A DNA stretch of 64,000 nucleotides from Ruegeria haliotis (lineage in GTDB: Bacteria; Pseudomonadota; Alphaproteobacteria; Rhodobacterales; Rhodobacteraceae), in assembly GCF_013377785.1 (NCBI RefSeq), contig NZ_JABXWT010000005.1, forward strand, positions 111,689 through 175,688, given 5' to 3'. The translations under genes and the position numbers were made by a program. The notes beneath the pieces are model-generated. The model worked only from the letters and a program-made list of their open reading frames with translations, did not search any database and had not been told where the DNA came from. Shown piece after piece: positions 16,101-24,708 of this stretch. The stretch's first letter is position 1, and every line of letters starts with the position of its first letter.

Positions 16101-16124
16101 CTATTCCCTGAATATTGGGGATAG
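16101..16124. repeat. Dyad between ecm and the H-NS-like gene
   Basis: CTATTCCC and GGGGATAG flank TGAATATT with one mismatch. It could be a weak ecm terminator or an operator for the downstream gene. There is no U-run. Confidence 0.3.
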
Positions 16125-16195
16125 TATGTTCCGATGTTTGGAATTACGGTGCGCAATTGTGCTCACCGAAATGACTGTTGATACGGAGAAGAATG

Positions 16196-16513
16196 ATGGG
16201 GATCAATCTGGAAAAAATGTCACGCAAAGACCTTTTGGAATTGCGTGACGGGGTCGAAAAGGCCTTGGCGAATGCCGAAAAACGCGAGCGTCAGGAAGCA
16301 TTGAAAGCCGCTGAAAAAGCGGCGGCGGAATTCGGATTTTCCTTGTCCGAATTGTCTGGCGACGCACCGCGCACTGCAAAAGGCACCAAAGCAAAAGCAA
16401 AATACCGCAATCCCGCCGCGCCGGAACAAACCTGGACTGGTCGCGGTCGCAAACCACAATGGATTCATGACGCCTTGAAAGCGGGCGCGGATATTTCCGA
16501 TCTGGAAATCTAA
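16196..16513 (+). CDS. H-NS-like nucleoid protein (HvrA type)
   Basis: A 105-residue nucleoid-associated protein. The N-terminal half (LEKMSRKDLLELRDGVEKALANAEKR, about 4-29) is a charged coiled-coil oligomerisation region. The C-terminal half has the H-NS DNA-binding signature as TWTGRGRKPQWI. Related HvrA/Spb proteins in Rhodobacter modulate light- and oxygen-dependent genes. GGAG lies 7 nt before ATG 16196; ATG 16193 is an alternative. It stands 18 bp before deoD and may share its transcript. Confidence 0.88.
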   Translation: MGINLEKMSRKDLLELRDGVEKALANAEKRERQEALKAAEKAAAEFGFSLSELSGDAPRTAKGTKAKAKYRNPAAPEQTWTGRGRKPQWIHDALKAGADISDLEI

Positions 16514-16531
16514 TCGAGGATTTGTCGTAAC

Positions 16532-17245
16532 ATGACAATTCATATTGGTGCCGAAAAAGGCGAAATTGCAGAAACAGTACTTTTGCCCGGTGATCCTTAT
16601 CGGGCAAAATGGGCGGCCGAGACATTTTTGGGCGATGTCAAACAGGTCAATAACGTTCGCGGTATGCTTGGGTTTACCGGGAATTGGAAAGGGAACCCTG
16701 TTTCAATCCAGGGCAGCGGCATGGGCATGCCGTCCCTTTCAATTTACGTCAATGAACTGATCCGGGATTACGGTGCAAAAACCCTGATCCGTATTGGATC
16801 ATGTGGTGGGATGCAGAACAGCGTAAAGGTGCGCGATGTCATTCTGGCAATGACGTCAACAACACTCAGCACACCGTCGCGCGGCATCCTGAAAGAACTG
16901 AATTTCGCCCCTTGTGCCGATTGGGGTCTGTTGCAAGCCGCCGCTGCCGCGGCCGCCGCAAAAGGGACGCCAACCCATGTCGGCGGTATCTATTCGTCGG
17001 ATGTCTTCTATGACGAACGCCCTGACCTGAACGAGCAAATGGTGCGACACGGCATTTTGGGAGTCGAGATGGAGGCTGCTGAGCTTTACATTCTCGCCGC
17101 GCGCCACAAGTGCCGTGCACTTGCCGTCCTGACTGTTTCAGATCACTTGCTGACGGGTGAAGCGTTACCCTCCTCCGACCGCGAAAGCAGTTTCGGCGAT
17201 ATGGTAGAGATTGCTTTGCAGGCAGCCTTTCCCGGAGCCGCTTAG
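16532..17245 (+). CDS. deoD: Purine-nucleoside phosphorylase (DeoD type)
   Basis: A 237-residue hexameric-type phosphorylase that splits purine (deoxy)ribonucleosides to base and (deoxy)ribose 1-phosphate. His 4, Gly 20, Arg 24 and Arg 43 line up with the E. coli DeoD phosphate and nucleoside site, and [10 protein letters not shown] and the TVSDH motif (catalytic Asp) are present. It could act on nucleosides brought in by the BMP importer at 414-5108, though the two are not linked in one operon. A strong bidirectional terminator follows. Confidence 0.93.
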   Translation: MTIHIGAEKGEIAETVLLPGDPYRAKWAAETFLGDVKQVNNVRGMLGFTGNWKGNPVSIQGSGMGMPSLSIYVNELIRDYGAKTLIRIGSCGGMQNSVKVRDVILAMTSTTLSTPSRGILKELNFAPCADWGLLQAAAAAAAAKGTPTHVGGIYSSDVFYDERPDLNEQMVRHGILGVEMEAAELYILAARHKCRALAVLTVSDHLLTGEALPSSDRESSFGDMVEIALQAAFPGAA

Positions 17246-17248
17246 AAT

Positions 17249-17279
17249 AAAACGGGCGGGGGCACACCCTGCCCGTTTT
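17249..17279. terminator. Bidirectional terminator, deoD and the small zinc-ribbon-like gene
   Basis: AAAACGGGC and GCCCGTTTT form a perfect 9-bp stem. The run of A on one side and T on the other make it work as an intrinsic terminator for both convergent units. Confidence 0.85.
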
Positions 17280-17477
17280 CTATTGACCTTCTGGCTTGCG
17301 CAAACACCGGGTCGGGCTTTCGGCCCCTTCTTGCTGCGCACCACAAAAGGCACAGACCCAGAAACCTTCCTTTCGATGCTGCCGCCACCGACAATCCCGG
17401 GTCAGCGATGAAGATCGCGCGCGCCACAGAAAATAGGCAAACACACCGGCGGCAAGGAGAAGCAATAGAATGGGCAT
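17280..17477 (-). CDS. Small membrane-anchored protein with a Cys-rich tail
   Basis: A 65-residue protein with an N-terminal membrane segment (about 2-18, PILLLLLAAGVFAYFLW) and a hydrophilic tail with CAFCG and two further cysteines that resembles a small zinc ribbon. AAGGA precedes the ATG. It ends exactly at the bidirectional terminator, which supports it as a real gene. It is the last gene of the minus-strand run after sdhB. No function is recognised. Confidence 0.65.
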   Translation of the reverse strand: MPILLLLLAAGVFAYFLWRARSSSLTRDCRWRQHRKEGFWVCAFCGAQQEGAESPTRCLRKPEGQ

Positions 17478-17528
17478 ATCCTTGCATTGCCCAATCTGAT
17501 GCCACTTGGCAAGCCCACCCGAGTTTGA

Positions 17529-17675
17529 TCAGGCGGCGTTAGCGTATTCAAACAGCTCCGGTTCGCGCTCTGTTACTGGTTCCAAGGGCTCTGGTGTATA
17601 ATAAGCCCAAGCCTGTTCAAGCAGCTCCAACGCCTCTTCAGCGCCTGTTTTTTGGTTGGATGTGTTCGTATTCAT
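17529..17675 (-). CDS. 48-residue acidic small protein downstream of sdhB
   Basis: ATG at 17675-17673 and TGA at 17531-17529 bound a 48-residue ORF: MNTNTSNQKTGAEEALELLE, then QAWAYYTPEP, ending EPELFEYANAA. AGGA lies about 9 nt before the start. The central helix and the AYYTPEP segment do not look random, and I recall similar short proteins in Rhodobacteraceae. Composition is acidic, with two aromatic clusters. It follows sdhB by 135 bp on the same strand. Function unknown. Confidence 0.6.
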   Translation of the reverse strand: MNTNTSNQKTGAEEALELLEQAWAYYTPEPLEPVTEREPELFEYANAA

Positions 17676-17773
17676 CGGAGTGATCCTGATTCAATCTCAT
17701 CACTCCTCCCTGAACACAGGATAGGCCAGTGCCACAGGTGATGCACCGCCTATTTGTGCAACTTGGGCATGCA

Positions 17774-17792
17774 CTTGCCGCAAGGCGGCAAG
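17774..17792 (-). terminator. Hairpin downstream of sdhB
   Basis: CTTGCCGC and GCGGCAAG form a perfect 8-bp stem with a 3-nt loop, 18 bp after the sdhB stop codon. Flanking TTGGGC and GCCCAA could extend the stem across a bulge. No U-run follows in the sdh direction. Confidence 0.45.
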
Positions 17793-17810
17793 CCCAAAAT
17801 CAGATATCGA

Positions 17811-18590
17811 TCAAACTGCGCGGTCCACCATCATTTTTTTGATCTCGGCAATCGCCTTGGCCGGGTTCAGACCTTTGGGACAGGTCTTGGCGCAGTTCAT
17901 GATCGTGTGGCAGCGATACAGCTTGAAGGGGTCTTCCAGCTCGTCCAGACGCTCACCTGTTGCCTCATCGCGGCTGTCGATGATCCAACGATAGGCATGC
18001 AGAAGCGCTGCGGGGCCCAGATACCGATCACCGTTCCACCAATAGCTGGGGCACGAGGTCGAGCAGCTGGCGCACATCACACATTCATAAAGGCCATCCA
18101 GCTTTTTGCGGTCTTCAATGGATTGCTTCCACTCTTTCGCCGGGCGGTTGGTCTTGGTTTCGAGCCAAGGCATGATGCTGGCGTGCTGGGCGTAGAAATG
18201 GGTCAAATCCGGAATCAAATCCTTGACCACCGGCATGTGCGGCAGCGGATAGATCTTCACATCTCCCTTGATCTCGTCCATGCCATAGATACAGGCCAGC
18301 GTATTGATCCCGTCGATGTTCATCGCGCAAGAGCCACAGATGCCTTCGCGACAGGACCGACGGAATGTCAGGGTCGGATCGATCTCATTCTTGATCTTGA
18401 TCAGCGCGTCCAGAACCATTGGGCCGCAGGTGTCCATATCGAGGAAATATGTGTCCACACGCGGGTTCTGACCATCATCCGGATTCCAGCGATAAATCTG
18501 GAATTTACGCACATTGCTGGCGCCTTCTGGCTTGGGCCAGGTCTTGCCGGTGGTGATCCGGGAATTCTTGGGCAGGGTCAGTTGAACCAT
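17811..18590 (-). CDS. sdhB: Succinate dehydrogenase iron-sulfur subunit
   Basis: A 259-residue Complex II subunit that passes electrons from SdhA to quinone. All three cluster motifs are present: CREGICGSC for [2Fe-2S], CASCSTSCP for [4Fe-4S], and [14 protein letters not shown] for [3Fe-4S]. GGAGAA precedes ATG 18590; the open frame runs further upstream into the preceding gene but that part is not homologous. Unusually, it is separated from sdhA by a sulfotransferase-like gene, ending 31 bp before this start. Confidence 0.95.
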   Translation of the reverse strand: MVQLTLPKNSRITTGKTWPKPEGASNVRKFQIYRWNPDDGQNPRVDTYFLDMDTCGPMVLDALIKIKNEIDPTLTFRRSCREGICGSCAMNIDGINTLACIYGMDEIKGDVKIYPLPHMPVVKDLIPDLTHFYAQHASIMPWLETKTNRPAKEWKQSIEDRKKLDGLYECVMCASCSTSCPSYWWNGDRYLGPAALLHAYRWIIDSRDEATGERLDELEDPFKLYRCHTIMNCAKTCPKGLNPAKAIAEIKKMMVDRAV

Positions 18591-18621
18591 GTCAATTCTC
18601 CATTCAGCACAAGGCCGCCAT

Positions 18622-19248
18622 TCAGCCTGTCTGGGCGCGCTCGGACGCCCCTTTGTTGTAATGTCCCCAATGGACAATGTTCACGTCAAAATCTGACGAG
18701 AGCCAATCCGCAACGATCTGCGGAGAATCCTCGTCGATATCAAAGCGCAGGAACCGGGGATTGCCGTCGAAATAAGTTTCAACCTCGGCATGGTGCACGT
18801 CGTACAGGTGCGACCATCCCCGTTTCACGTCGTCAGCTGTCTGGCCGTTGGCCTTGCAGCACCGTTCCAAGTACTTTCCGTCGGAATGACGCGCGCGCGA
18901 CGCAATCCAGTCATCCCGGTTTCGCGTGTTCAGCATGAAATAGGCATCCGGATATGCGGCGTGCAGTTCCCGAAAGAACCGCGAGCCGTCCAGCAGGAAA
19001 CGCGAATTGGTAAAAGCGATATCGGAAAATGCCCGAACCGCACCAAACCCATCCAACGGTTTGCGCCCCATGGCGATATTCGTCACCATGCGATGCGCCA
19101 GGTTGTTGTCCCCGTCATCCACCCAATGCACCGACGATATTCCGCTGTTCTGAAACAGCTTGTGAAACGACGTCGTCGCGCACCGATTCAATCCGATCAG
19201 AATGATCTTGGGATCACTTGGAGCGGGCTGCAGCATCTCGACCGTCAT
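18622..19248 (-). CDS. Sulfotransferase-like protein inside the sdh operon
   Basis: With ATG 19248 the protein has 208 residues; a GTG at 19323 would give 233. [15 protein letters not shown] near the N-terminus matches the PAPS 5'-phosphosulfate loop of the sulfotransferase superfamily. [13 protein letters not shown] resembles the 3'-phosphate-binding motif with its conserved Arg and Ser. The tail ([10 protein letters not shown]) is hydrophilic. It lies between sdhA (99 bp upstream, or 24 bp from the GTG) and sdhB. The family is likely, the acceptor unknown, and the start uncertain because no good ribosome binding site is visible. Confidence 0.7.
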   Translation of the reverse strand: MTVEMLQPAPSDPKIILIGLNRCATTSFHKLFQNSGISSVHWVDDGDNNLAHRMVTNIAMGRKPLDGFGAVRAFSDIAFTNSRFLLDGSRFFRELHAAYPDAYFMLNTRNRDDWIASRARHSDGKYLERCCKANGQTADDVKRGWSHLYDVHHAEVETYFDGNPRFLRFDIDEDSPQIVADWLSSDFDVNIVHWGHYNKGASERAQTG

Positions 19249-19347
19249 GGCAGACACCAGACGCAACACAGGGTCCGCCGGCCAGAGGCCACCGCGATGT
19301 CCGTGGGTATTTGGCGTTTGCACACCATTGCCTACTTACCGCGCCCC

Positions 19348-21156
19348 CTAGAATGTCCGCGCTTTGGGCGCGATTTTCTTGAGGCTGATACCGCCTTCTT
19401 CCTCGGTGCTCAGCGGATCAACGACGACCGGGCGGTAGCTGAGTTCAACCGAGGTCCCCTCGACTCGGGATACGGTGTGAACCCGCCAGTTTTCATCATC
19501 GCGGGTCGAGAAATCCTCATGCGCGTGTGCGCCGCGGGATTCCTTGCGTGCCTCGGCGCCAACGATAGTAGCAAGGGCACTGGGCATCAGGTTGGTCAGC
19601 TCCAGCGTTTCCATCAGGTCACTGTTCCAGACCAGAGACCGGTCAGTGACTTTGAGATCATCCATCTTGGCCGCGATTGCCGTCATCTTTTCGACGCCTT
19701 CAGCCATGGTCTTGGCAGTCCGGAACACGGCGGCATCCGCCTGCATGGTCTTTTGCATCTCGAGCCGCAGATCGGCGGTCGGGATCGAACCGCTGGCGTT
19801 GCGCGCCATGTCAAAGCGGTCAAACGCCTTGTCTACTGACGCCTGATTCAACACCGGGTTCGATGTTTCGGCATCCACGACCTTACCGGCCCGGATTGCC
19901 GCCGCGCGACCGAAGACTACGAGGTCGATCAGCGAATTCGAACCCAGACGGTTCGCACCATGGACCGACGCACACCCTGCCTCGCCAACGGCCATCAGAC
20001 CGGGAACAACGGCAGTTGGATTGTCTGTTGTTGGGTTCAGAACTTCGCCCCAATAGTTCGTCGGGATACCGCCCATGTTGTAGTGCACGGTCGGCAGAAC
20101 GGGAATCGCTTCTTTGGTAACGTCAACACCCGCAAAAATCTTGGCACTTTCCGAAATCCCCGGCAAACGCTCTGCCAGCGCCTCGGCCGGCAAGTGGCTC
20201 AGGTTTAGGTGGATGTGGTCACCGTCATCACCATGACCACGCCCTTCGCGAATTTCCATGGTCATCGATCGCGAAACGTAATCGCGCGGCGCCAAATCTT
20301 TGTACTGGGGTGCGTAGCGCTCCATGAAACGCTCACCTTCGGCGTTGGTCAGGTAACCACCCTCGCCCCGTGCGCCTTCAGTAATCAGGCAACCGGACCC
20401 ATAGATGCCGGTTGGGTGGAACTGCACGAACTCCATATCCTGCAGCGCAAGCCCGGCCCGCGCCACCATTCCGCCACCGTCGCCGGTGCATGTGTGCGCA
20501 GAGGTCGCGCTGAAGTAAGCCCGTCCATAACCGCCCGTGGCCAACACCACCATCTTGGCGTTGAACACATGCATCGTACCATCGTCCAGCTTCCAGCAAA
20601 CGACGCCCTGACACTGACCGTCCTCGGACATGATCAGGTCGATGGCGAAGTATTCGATATAGAACTCGGCATTGTTCTTGAGGCTCTGACCATAAAGCGT
20701 GTGCAGGATGGCGTGGCCTGTCCGGTCAGCGGCTGCACAGGTGCGCTGCACAGCAGGGCCCTCGCCAAACTCGGTTGTGTGACCCCCAAACGGGCGCTGA
20801 TAAATCTTGCCTTCTTCAGTTCGACTGAAGGGGACACCGTAGTGCTCTAGTTCATAAACCGCCTTGGGTGCCTCGCGTGCGAGGTATTCCATTGCATCGG
20901 TGTCGCCCAACCAGTCCGAGCCTTTGACGGTGTCGTACATGTGCCACTGCCAATGGTCCGGGCCCATGTTCGACAGCGAGGCTGCGATACCACCTTGTGC
21001 TGCAACTGTATGCGAGCGGGTCGGGAAGACCTTGGTCACACAAGCGGTGCGCAGGCCTTGCTCTGCCATACCCAGCGTTGCGCGCAGCCCTGCGCCGCCT
21101 GCTCCGACCACCACGACATCATATTCGTGGGTTTCATATTCATATGCTGTTGTCAT
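19348..21156 (-). CDS. sdhA: Succinate dehydrogenase flavoprotein subunit
   Basis: A 602-residue catalytic subunit that oxidises succinate to fumarate. The FAD loop [13 protein letters not shown] starts near residue 14, and [11 protein letters not shown] holds His 49, the site of covalent FAD attachment. The active-site segment [21 protein letters not shown] and the C-terminal capping domain are intact. It follows sdhD by 22 bp. Length is normal. Confidence 0.96.
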   Translation of the reverse strand: MTTAYEYETHEYDVVVVGAGGAGLRATLGMAEQGLRTACVTKVFPTRSHTVAAQGGIAASLSNMGPDHWQWHMYDTVKGSDWLGDTDAMEYLAREAPKAVYELEHYGVPFSRTEEGKIYQRPFGGHTTEFGEGPAVQRTCAAADRTGHAILHTLYGQSLKNNAEFYIEYFAIDLIMSEDGQCQGVVCWKLDDGTMHVFNAKMVVLATGGYGRAYFSATSAHTCTGDGGGMVARAGLALQDMEFVQFHPTGIYGSGCLITEGARGEGGYLTNAEGERFMERYAPQYKDLAPRDYVSRSMTMEIREGRGHGDDGDHIHLNLSHLPAEALAERLPGISESAKIFAGVDVTKEAIPVLPTVHYNMGGIPTNYWGEVLNPTTDNPTAVVPGLMAVGEAGCASVHGANRLGSNSLIDLVVFGRAAAIRAGKVVDAETSNPVLNQASVDKAFDRFDMARNASGSIPTADLRLEMQKTMQADAAVFRTAKTMAEGVEKMTAIAAKMDDLKVTDRSLVWNSDLMETLELTNLMPSALATIVGAEARKESRGAHAHEDFSTRDDENWRVHTVSRVEGTSVELSYRPVVVDPLSTEEEGGISLKKIAPKARTF

Positions 21157-21178
21157 CGTTTTAGATCCTTACCGCACA

Positions 21179-21550
21179 CTACAGAGCGAGCTTGACGAGG
21201 GCGAAAAGACCCACCGCGATCACCGTATAGGCAAAGGCTGCCACGGCCATGAGTGTCAGTTTCTCGGCGGTGCCGTGCACGTAATCCTCGACGGCGACCT
21301 GCGTTTCGCGCATCAGGTGAATGGTTACGAAAACCAAGGTCAGCGCGGTAATGATGGCCGGGAAGGGCCTGCCATAGTACGCAAGCACCTCTTCATAGGT
21401 TCCACCCAAGCCGTTGGCGAATGTAATGACAAACAACGGCACCAGAATGACAAGACCAGTCGAGCTTGCCATCATTTGCCAGTGATGATGGGTTCCCTGG
21501 CGTCCAGCCCCGGTGCCTTGGGCCCGCTTGCGGTCAGTGAGATAATGCAT
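21179..21550 (-). CDS. sdhD: Succinate dehydrogenase membrane anchor SdhD
   Basis: A 123-residue hydrophobic subunit with three membrane segments (near 24-47, 60-80 and 95-120). ATG 21550 is chosen because MHYLTDRKRAQGTGAGRQG is the usual start; the frame runs on upstream without homology. It forms the quinone and haem b site together with SdhC. The next gene, sdhA, starts 22 bp later. Confidence 0.9.
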   Translation of the reverse strand: MHYLTDRKRAQGTGAGRQGTHHHWQMMASSTGLVILVPLFVITFANGLGGTYEEVLAYYGRPFPAIITALTLVFVTIHLMRETQVAVEDYVHGTAEKLTLMAVAAFAYTVIAVGLFALVKLAL

Positions 21551-21561
21551 AGCCAACTTCC

Positions 21562-21945
21562 TTATACCACCAAAGCTGTGGCAACCGCCAAAACCGTCGC
21601 CAAGACAAACATGCCAATGCCCAGCTTCTCGGACGTCTGAACGTTCAGGCAGTATCCCAGATCCCAGATTACGTGACGCAGACGCCCCAACATGTGATAG
21701 AACAGGGCCCAAGCCCCTCCGAACATCACCAGATCACCCAGAAAGCTGCGCATCAGACCGTCGATGAAGTTGAACGCGGTCTCCGATGTTGCCGCCGCAA
21801 GAAGCCACCACACGACCAGCACAGACAGTAGTAGCGCTGCGATGCCGGTAATCCGCACCATGATCGAGGACACCGCGGTCATTTGCGGACGGTAGATCGA
21901 CAGGTGTGGCGAAAGTGGGCGATTGCCCCGATTTACATCGGCCAT
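21562..21945 (-). CDS. sdhC: Succinate dehydrogenase cytochrome b556 subunit
   Basis: A 127-residue anchor subunit with three membrane helices. LSPHLSIYRPQMTAVSS is the family start region, and FYHMLGRLRHVIWDLG holds the haem-ligand His. AAGGAG lies 5 nt before ATG 21945, which rejects the longer upstream start. It is the first gene of sdhCDAB. The upstream region holds three GTGATCAC palindromes. Confidence 0.92.
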   Translation of the reverse strand: MADVNRGNRPLSPHLSIYRPQMTAVSSIMVRITGIAALLLSVLVVWWLLAAATSETAFNFIDGLMRSFLGDLVMFGGAWALFYHMLGRLRHVIWDLGYCLNVQTSEKLGIGMFVLATVLAVATALVV

Positions 21946-22058
21946 GTTGGCTCCTTTTCGGTTGGCTACCGAAGGTTTTACTATTTTTTGCGACTCTGTC
22001 ACGTGCTGCAGATGCAAAAAAGCCCATTTTTGATACAAAAGAATGGATATTGCACAAA

Positions 22059-22089
22059 TGTGATCACACAAAATATTCTCGTGATCACA
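22059..22089. promoter_or_regulatory. Paired palindromic operators upstream of sdhC
   Basis: TGTGATCACA at 22059-22068 and CGTGATCACA at 22080-22089 have centres exactly 21 bp apart, two helical turns. The nearest edge is 113 bp from the sdhC start codon. The same pair with the same spacing occurs before sucC. The regulator is not identified; the core is not the CRP/FNR pattern, which needs a 6- or 4-bp spacer. Confidence 0.7.
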
Positions 22090-22136
22090 AAAATCGCTCG
22101 ACGGGCTCAATGTTAGCGTTTTCAACACAAAAGCAA

Positions 22137-22146
22137 TGTGATCACG
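22137..22146. promoter_or_regulatory. Third GTGATCAC operator upstream of sdhC
   Basis: TGTGATCACG lies 57 bp from the second site (centre to centre) and 10 bp after the DUF1194 stop codon. It shares the GTGATCAC core of the other sites. Confidence 0.55.
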
Positions 22147-22156
22147 AATCCCTAAA

Positions 22157-22822
22157 TCATCGGCTAATCCCTGCAGTTTGCTGCGTCACCTCGCGCAGAA
22201 GTTTTTTTCGGATACGCTCAGGGTAGTCGTCAAACCCGGCGGCCGATACAACAAAGGCGCCCTCGCCAACGATCACGTTCTCAAAAAAATAGGCCGTCAG
22301 ATCCGGCTCGCTTTCTTCAATGGCAATCGCATTCACCGTAATGCCACGAGTTCGCAAGAGCCTGTGTACCCGCGTCGGTTCAATGCCTTCATTCGATATG
22401 CCGTCACCCGAAATGTCGATCAACTGGCGTTTACAGTCAGAGACCTCCTCGAAACTGGTGACAGTGGTTTCCAGCGCCTCACCAATCGCGGTGGAAAAAT
22501 TGCGCCAAACCCGGGGGTCTGCGGCCACTTTGCCGGCAAACCTATCCAACGCTTCGAAACTGTCGATCCGGGCCCAGGGTACTGTGATCCGTTGACGCGA
22601 GGTCCCAGTCCACTGCACGAGCATCAATTGAGCCTGCCCCCGCACCAACGCCTCTGATACCACAGGGTCACGCAACCCGGCGGCAAGACCATCCATCTGG
22701 ATTCGGAATTCCTTGGAATCGACCGACCCAGAGACATCGACGGCCAGCGCCAAGGCAAGATCGCAGGCCCAGGCAGGCGGTGCGAGGCACAGACAGGTGG
22801 CAATGGTCCGAAGCGAGATCAT
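22157..22822 (-). CDS. DUF1194 domain protein (secreted VWA-like)
   Basis: A 221-residue protein with a signal peptide (cleavage near AWA-CDL, residue 19) and a von Willebrand A-like fold. DVSGSVDSKEF matches a MIDAS DxSxS motif. ISGDGISNEG is the second conserved loop of the DUF1194 family. Such proteins are expected in the periplasm and may bind metal and protein partners. It follows mch by 77 bp on the same strand. The specific role is unknown. Confidence 0.85.
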   Translation of the reverse strand: MISLRTIATCLCLAPPAWACDLALALAVDVSGSVDSKEFRIQMDGLAAGLRDPVVSEALVRGQAQLMLVQWTGTSRQRITVPWARIDSFEALDRFAGKVAADPRVWRNFSTAIGEALETTVTSFEEVSDCKRQLIDISGDGISNEGIEPTRVHRLLRTRGITVNAIAIEESEPDLTAYFFENVIVGEGAFVVSAAGFDDYPERIRKKLLREVTQQTAGISR

Positions 22823-22899
22823 GACCGCAGATTAGCACGGATCGCGCAACCTGCGGTCAAATCTATGTAATCGCAAACTCAGAGAATTGCGACATCCGC

Positions 22900-23928
22900 T
22901 CACATGGGCATCAGAGCCCAGTAATCCAGATCCAACAACACGTCGGGGTGGTACTTTCCGTCTTCGTTACGCAACGCAAAAGGTATGCCGCCTTTTGTCG
23001 CCACAAGACGCAAACGGATTGCACCAACGCCCGGAACATCAGTTTCCGCTTTGTCGAGAACCTCGGACCAGGCCTTGATCGTATCGCCTGAAAAGCACGG
23101 GTTTGCATGGGCGCCGCCGTTCAAACCCACGATCATCTGCGCGTTCGCGAGGCCGTTGAACGACAAGGTGCGCGCCATCGAGATCACGTGGCCACCATAG
23201 ATCAACCTGCCTTCGGGGCGGAATGTCAGGTCGAAATGCACTTTGGCGGTGTTTTGCCAAAGACGCGTAGCCAGCATGTGCTCGGCCTCCTCCACGGTCA
23301 CACCATCAACGTGATCAATGGTTTCCCCAACTTCGTAATCACCCCACCGATGCGTCTCACCAGATTGGGCAAAGTCATAGTTTGAGAATTCGAGCCCCTG
23401 CGGCACCGTCAGATCCTGTGGATCAAGTGCCTTCTTCAGTTCGGGCACCACCGTTTCCGGCGCGGGTGCGTCCGGATCCGATTTCCGCACCATCACCCAG
23501 CGAACATATTCGATCACCACCTCATCATGCTGGTTCAGCCCGCGGGTGCGCACCCAGACAACACCGGTCCTACCGTTCGAGTTCTGCTTGAGCCCGATCA
23601 CCTCGGATTCCGAGCGCAGCGTATCGCCCGGATAAACCGGCAGCAGCCAACGACCTTCGGCATAACCCAGATTGGCCACGGCGTTCAGGGACACATCCGG
23701 GACGGTCTTGCCAAAAACCACATGAAAAGCGGCCAGATCGTCAATCGGGCTTTGCGGCAATCCGCAATTCCGGGCGAACTCGTCCGAGGAATACAGCGCA
23801 TGACGCGCCGGGTAGAGCGCATGATACAACGCCCGCTCGCCGACCGTCACGGTGCGTGGCACTGCATGGTGCAGAACCTGCCCGACAGAGTAGTCTTCGA
23901 AAAAGCGGCCCGGATTGGTTTTTGCCAT
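22900..23928 (-). CDS. mch: Mesaconyl-CoA hydratase (ethylmalonyl-CoA pathway)
   Basis: A 342-residue double hot-dog dehydratase that hydrates mesaconyl-C1-CoA to erythro-beta-methylmalyl-CoA. Two MaoC-like halves are visible (about 10-165 and 185-340). NPGRFFEDYSVGQVLHHAVPRTVT is the usual start of this enzyme rather than of generic MaoC hydratases. Context agrees: a malyl-CoA thioesterase, ccr and ecm lie close by, and this order also occurs in Rhodobacter sphaeroides as I recall it. Its ATG overlaps the DUF1737 TGA by one base. Confidence 0.9.
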   Translation of the reverse strand: MAKTNPGRFFEDYSVGQVLHHAVPRTVTVGERALYHALYPARHALYSSDEFARNCGLPQSPIDDLAAFHVVFGKTVPDVSLNAVANLGYAEGRWLLPVYPGDTLRSESEVIGLKQNSNGRTGVVWVRTRGLNQHDEVVIEYVRWVMVRKSDPDAPAPETVVPELKKALDPQDLTVPQGLEFSNYDFAQSGETHRWGDYEVGETIDHVDGVTVEEAEHMLATRLWQNTAKVHFDLTFRPEGRLIYGGHVISMARTLSFNGLANAQMIVGLNGGAHANPCFSGDTIKAWSEVLDKAETDVPGVGAIRLRLVATKGGIPFALRNEDGKYHPDVLLDLDYWALMPM

Positions 23929-24134
23929 CAGTGCTGTCCCAGTTTCATGTCAGCGGAATAGTCGTCCTTGACCTCTTTGGTCACGGCCTGCGCACACCGC
24001 ATCACGTTGTTCGCCGCATCAAATGCATAAGACGGTGCGCCATACAGATCCCACCCTCTGGCCAGCGCGTCCGAGACCTTGTGGCAAAAGGCGGATGTAT
24101 CCTCCTCGGTCAGAAGGCGATAGAGTTTGGCCAT
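23928..24134 (-). CDS. DUF1737 domain protein
   Basis: A 68-residue cytoplasmic protein of family DUF1737. LYRLLTEEDTSAFCHKVSDALARGWDLYG is the family core, a small alpha-beta unit in which the GW motif ends the helix. No function is known. It lies between nnrU and mch with a one-base overlap (TGATG) with mch, so the two are translationally coupled. Confidence 0.85.
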   Translation of the reverse strand: MAKLYRLLTEEDTSAFCHKVSDALARGWDLYGAPSYAFDAANNVMRCAQAVTKEVKDDYSADMKLGQH

Positions 24135-24146
24135 GATGTCAGCTCC

Positions 24147-24701
24147 TTATGAGGGGAATGGCGACGGACCGACCAGCCCGTGGACATAACCGATAATGCC
24201 GAGCAAAAAGATTGAGGCGACAAAGAACATCGCATCCTTGCCGTAGGTTCCCGGCTCGCCAGGGGTCCAGTCGGGTTCAGAGCGGTTGATCACAATCACC
24301 TCGACAACAGCCCACGCCAGCAGACCGCCAAACAAGATGATCGAGGCCAGATCTCCGTTCACCAGCAGGTGTGCAAATGCCCAAGTCTTGAATCCCGCCA
24401 GCATTGGGTGCCGAACCTTGTTGAGCAGCCGGCCCTTGGTTCCTGCAGGGCTCATCATCCAGATCGCGATCAGCACCAGCAGGTTGTTGATGTGGATCAT
24501 GAAGGATGGGGGCGCCCAAACATGGATGAAATCGGTCATGCGATAACCAAAGATCATCAGCAGAATCGACGCGACCAGCGCCAGTGCCACTGCGCCCTTT
24601 CCGGCGTTGCCCATCGCCGCGCGTTGTTCCGGCATGACGCGTTTGAAAAGATGTGCGGCCCACCAAAGCGCCACACCCAGAATCAGAAGAACAAAGCCCA
24701 T
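24147..24701 (-). CDS. NnrU family membrane protein
   Basis: A 184-residue integral membrane protein with five or six hydrophobic segments, related to NnrU, a protein linked to nitrite and nitric oxide reduction and to isoprenoid-type isomerases of the NnrU/15-cis-zeta-carotene isomerase family. NKVRHPMLAGFKTWAFAHLLVNGD is the conserved core with its two His. Here the neighbours are carbon-assimilation genes rather than denitrification genes, so a nitrogen role is not supported by context. Confidence 0.82.
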   Translation of the reverse strand: MGFVLLILGVALWWAAHLFKRVMPEQRAAMGNAGKGAVALALVASILLMIFGYRMTDFIHVWAPPSFMIHINNLLVLIAIWMMSPAGTKGRLLNKVRHPMLAGFKTWAFAHLLVNGDLASIILFGGLLAWAVVEVIVINRSEPDWTPGEPGTYGKDAMFFVASIFLLGIIGYVHGLVGPSPFPS

Positions 24702-24708
24702 TGCTGGC

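Noticed and set aside
22059..22068. Reading TGTGATCACA as a CRP or FNR site
   Set aside because: CRP needs TGTGA-N6-TCACA and FNR TTGAT-N4-ATCAA. Here the half-sites are joined with no spacer.
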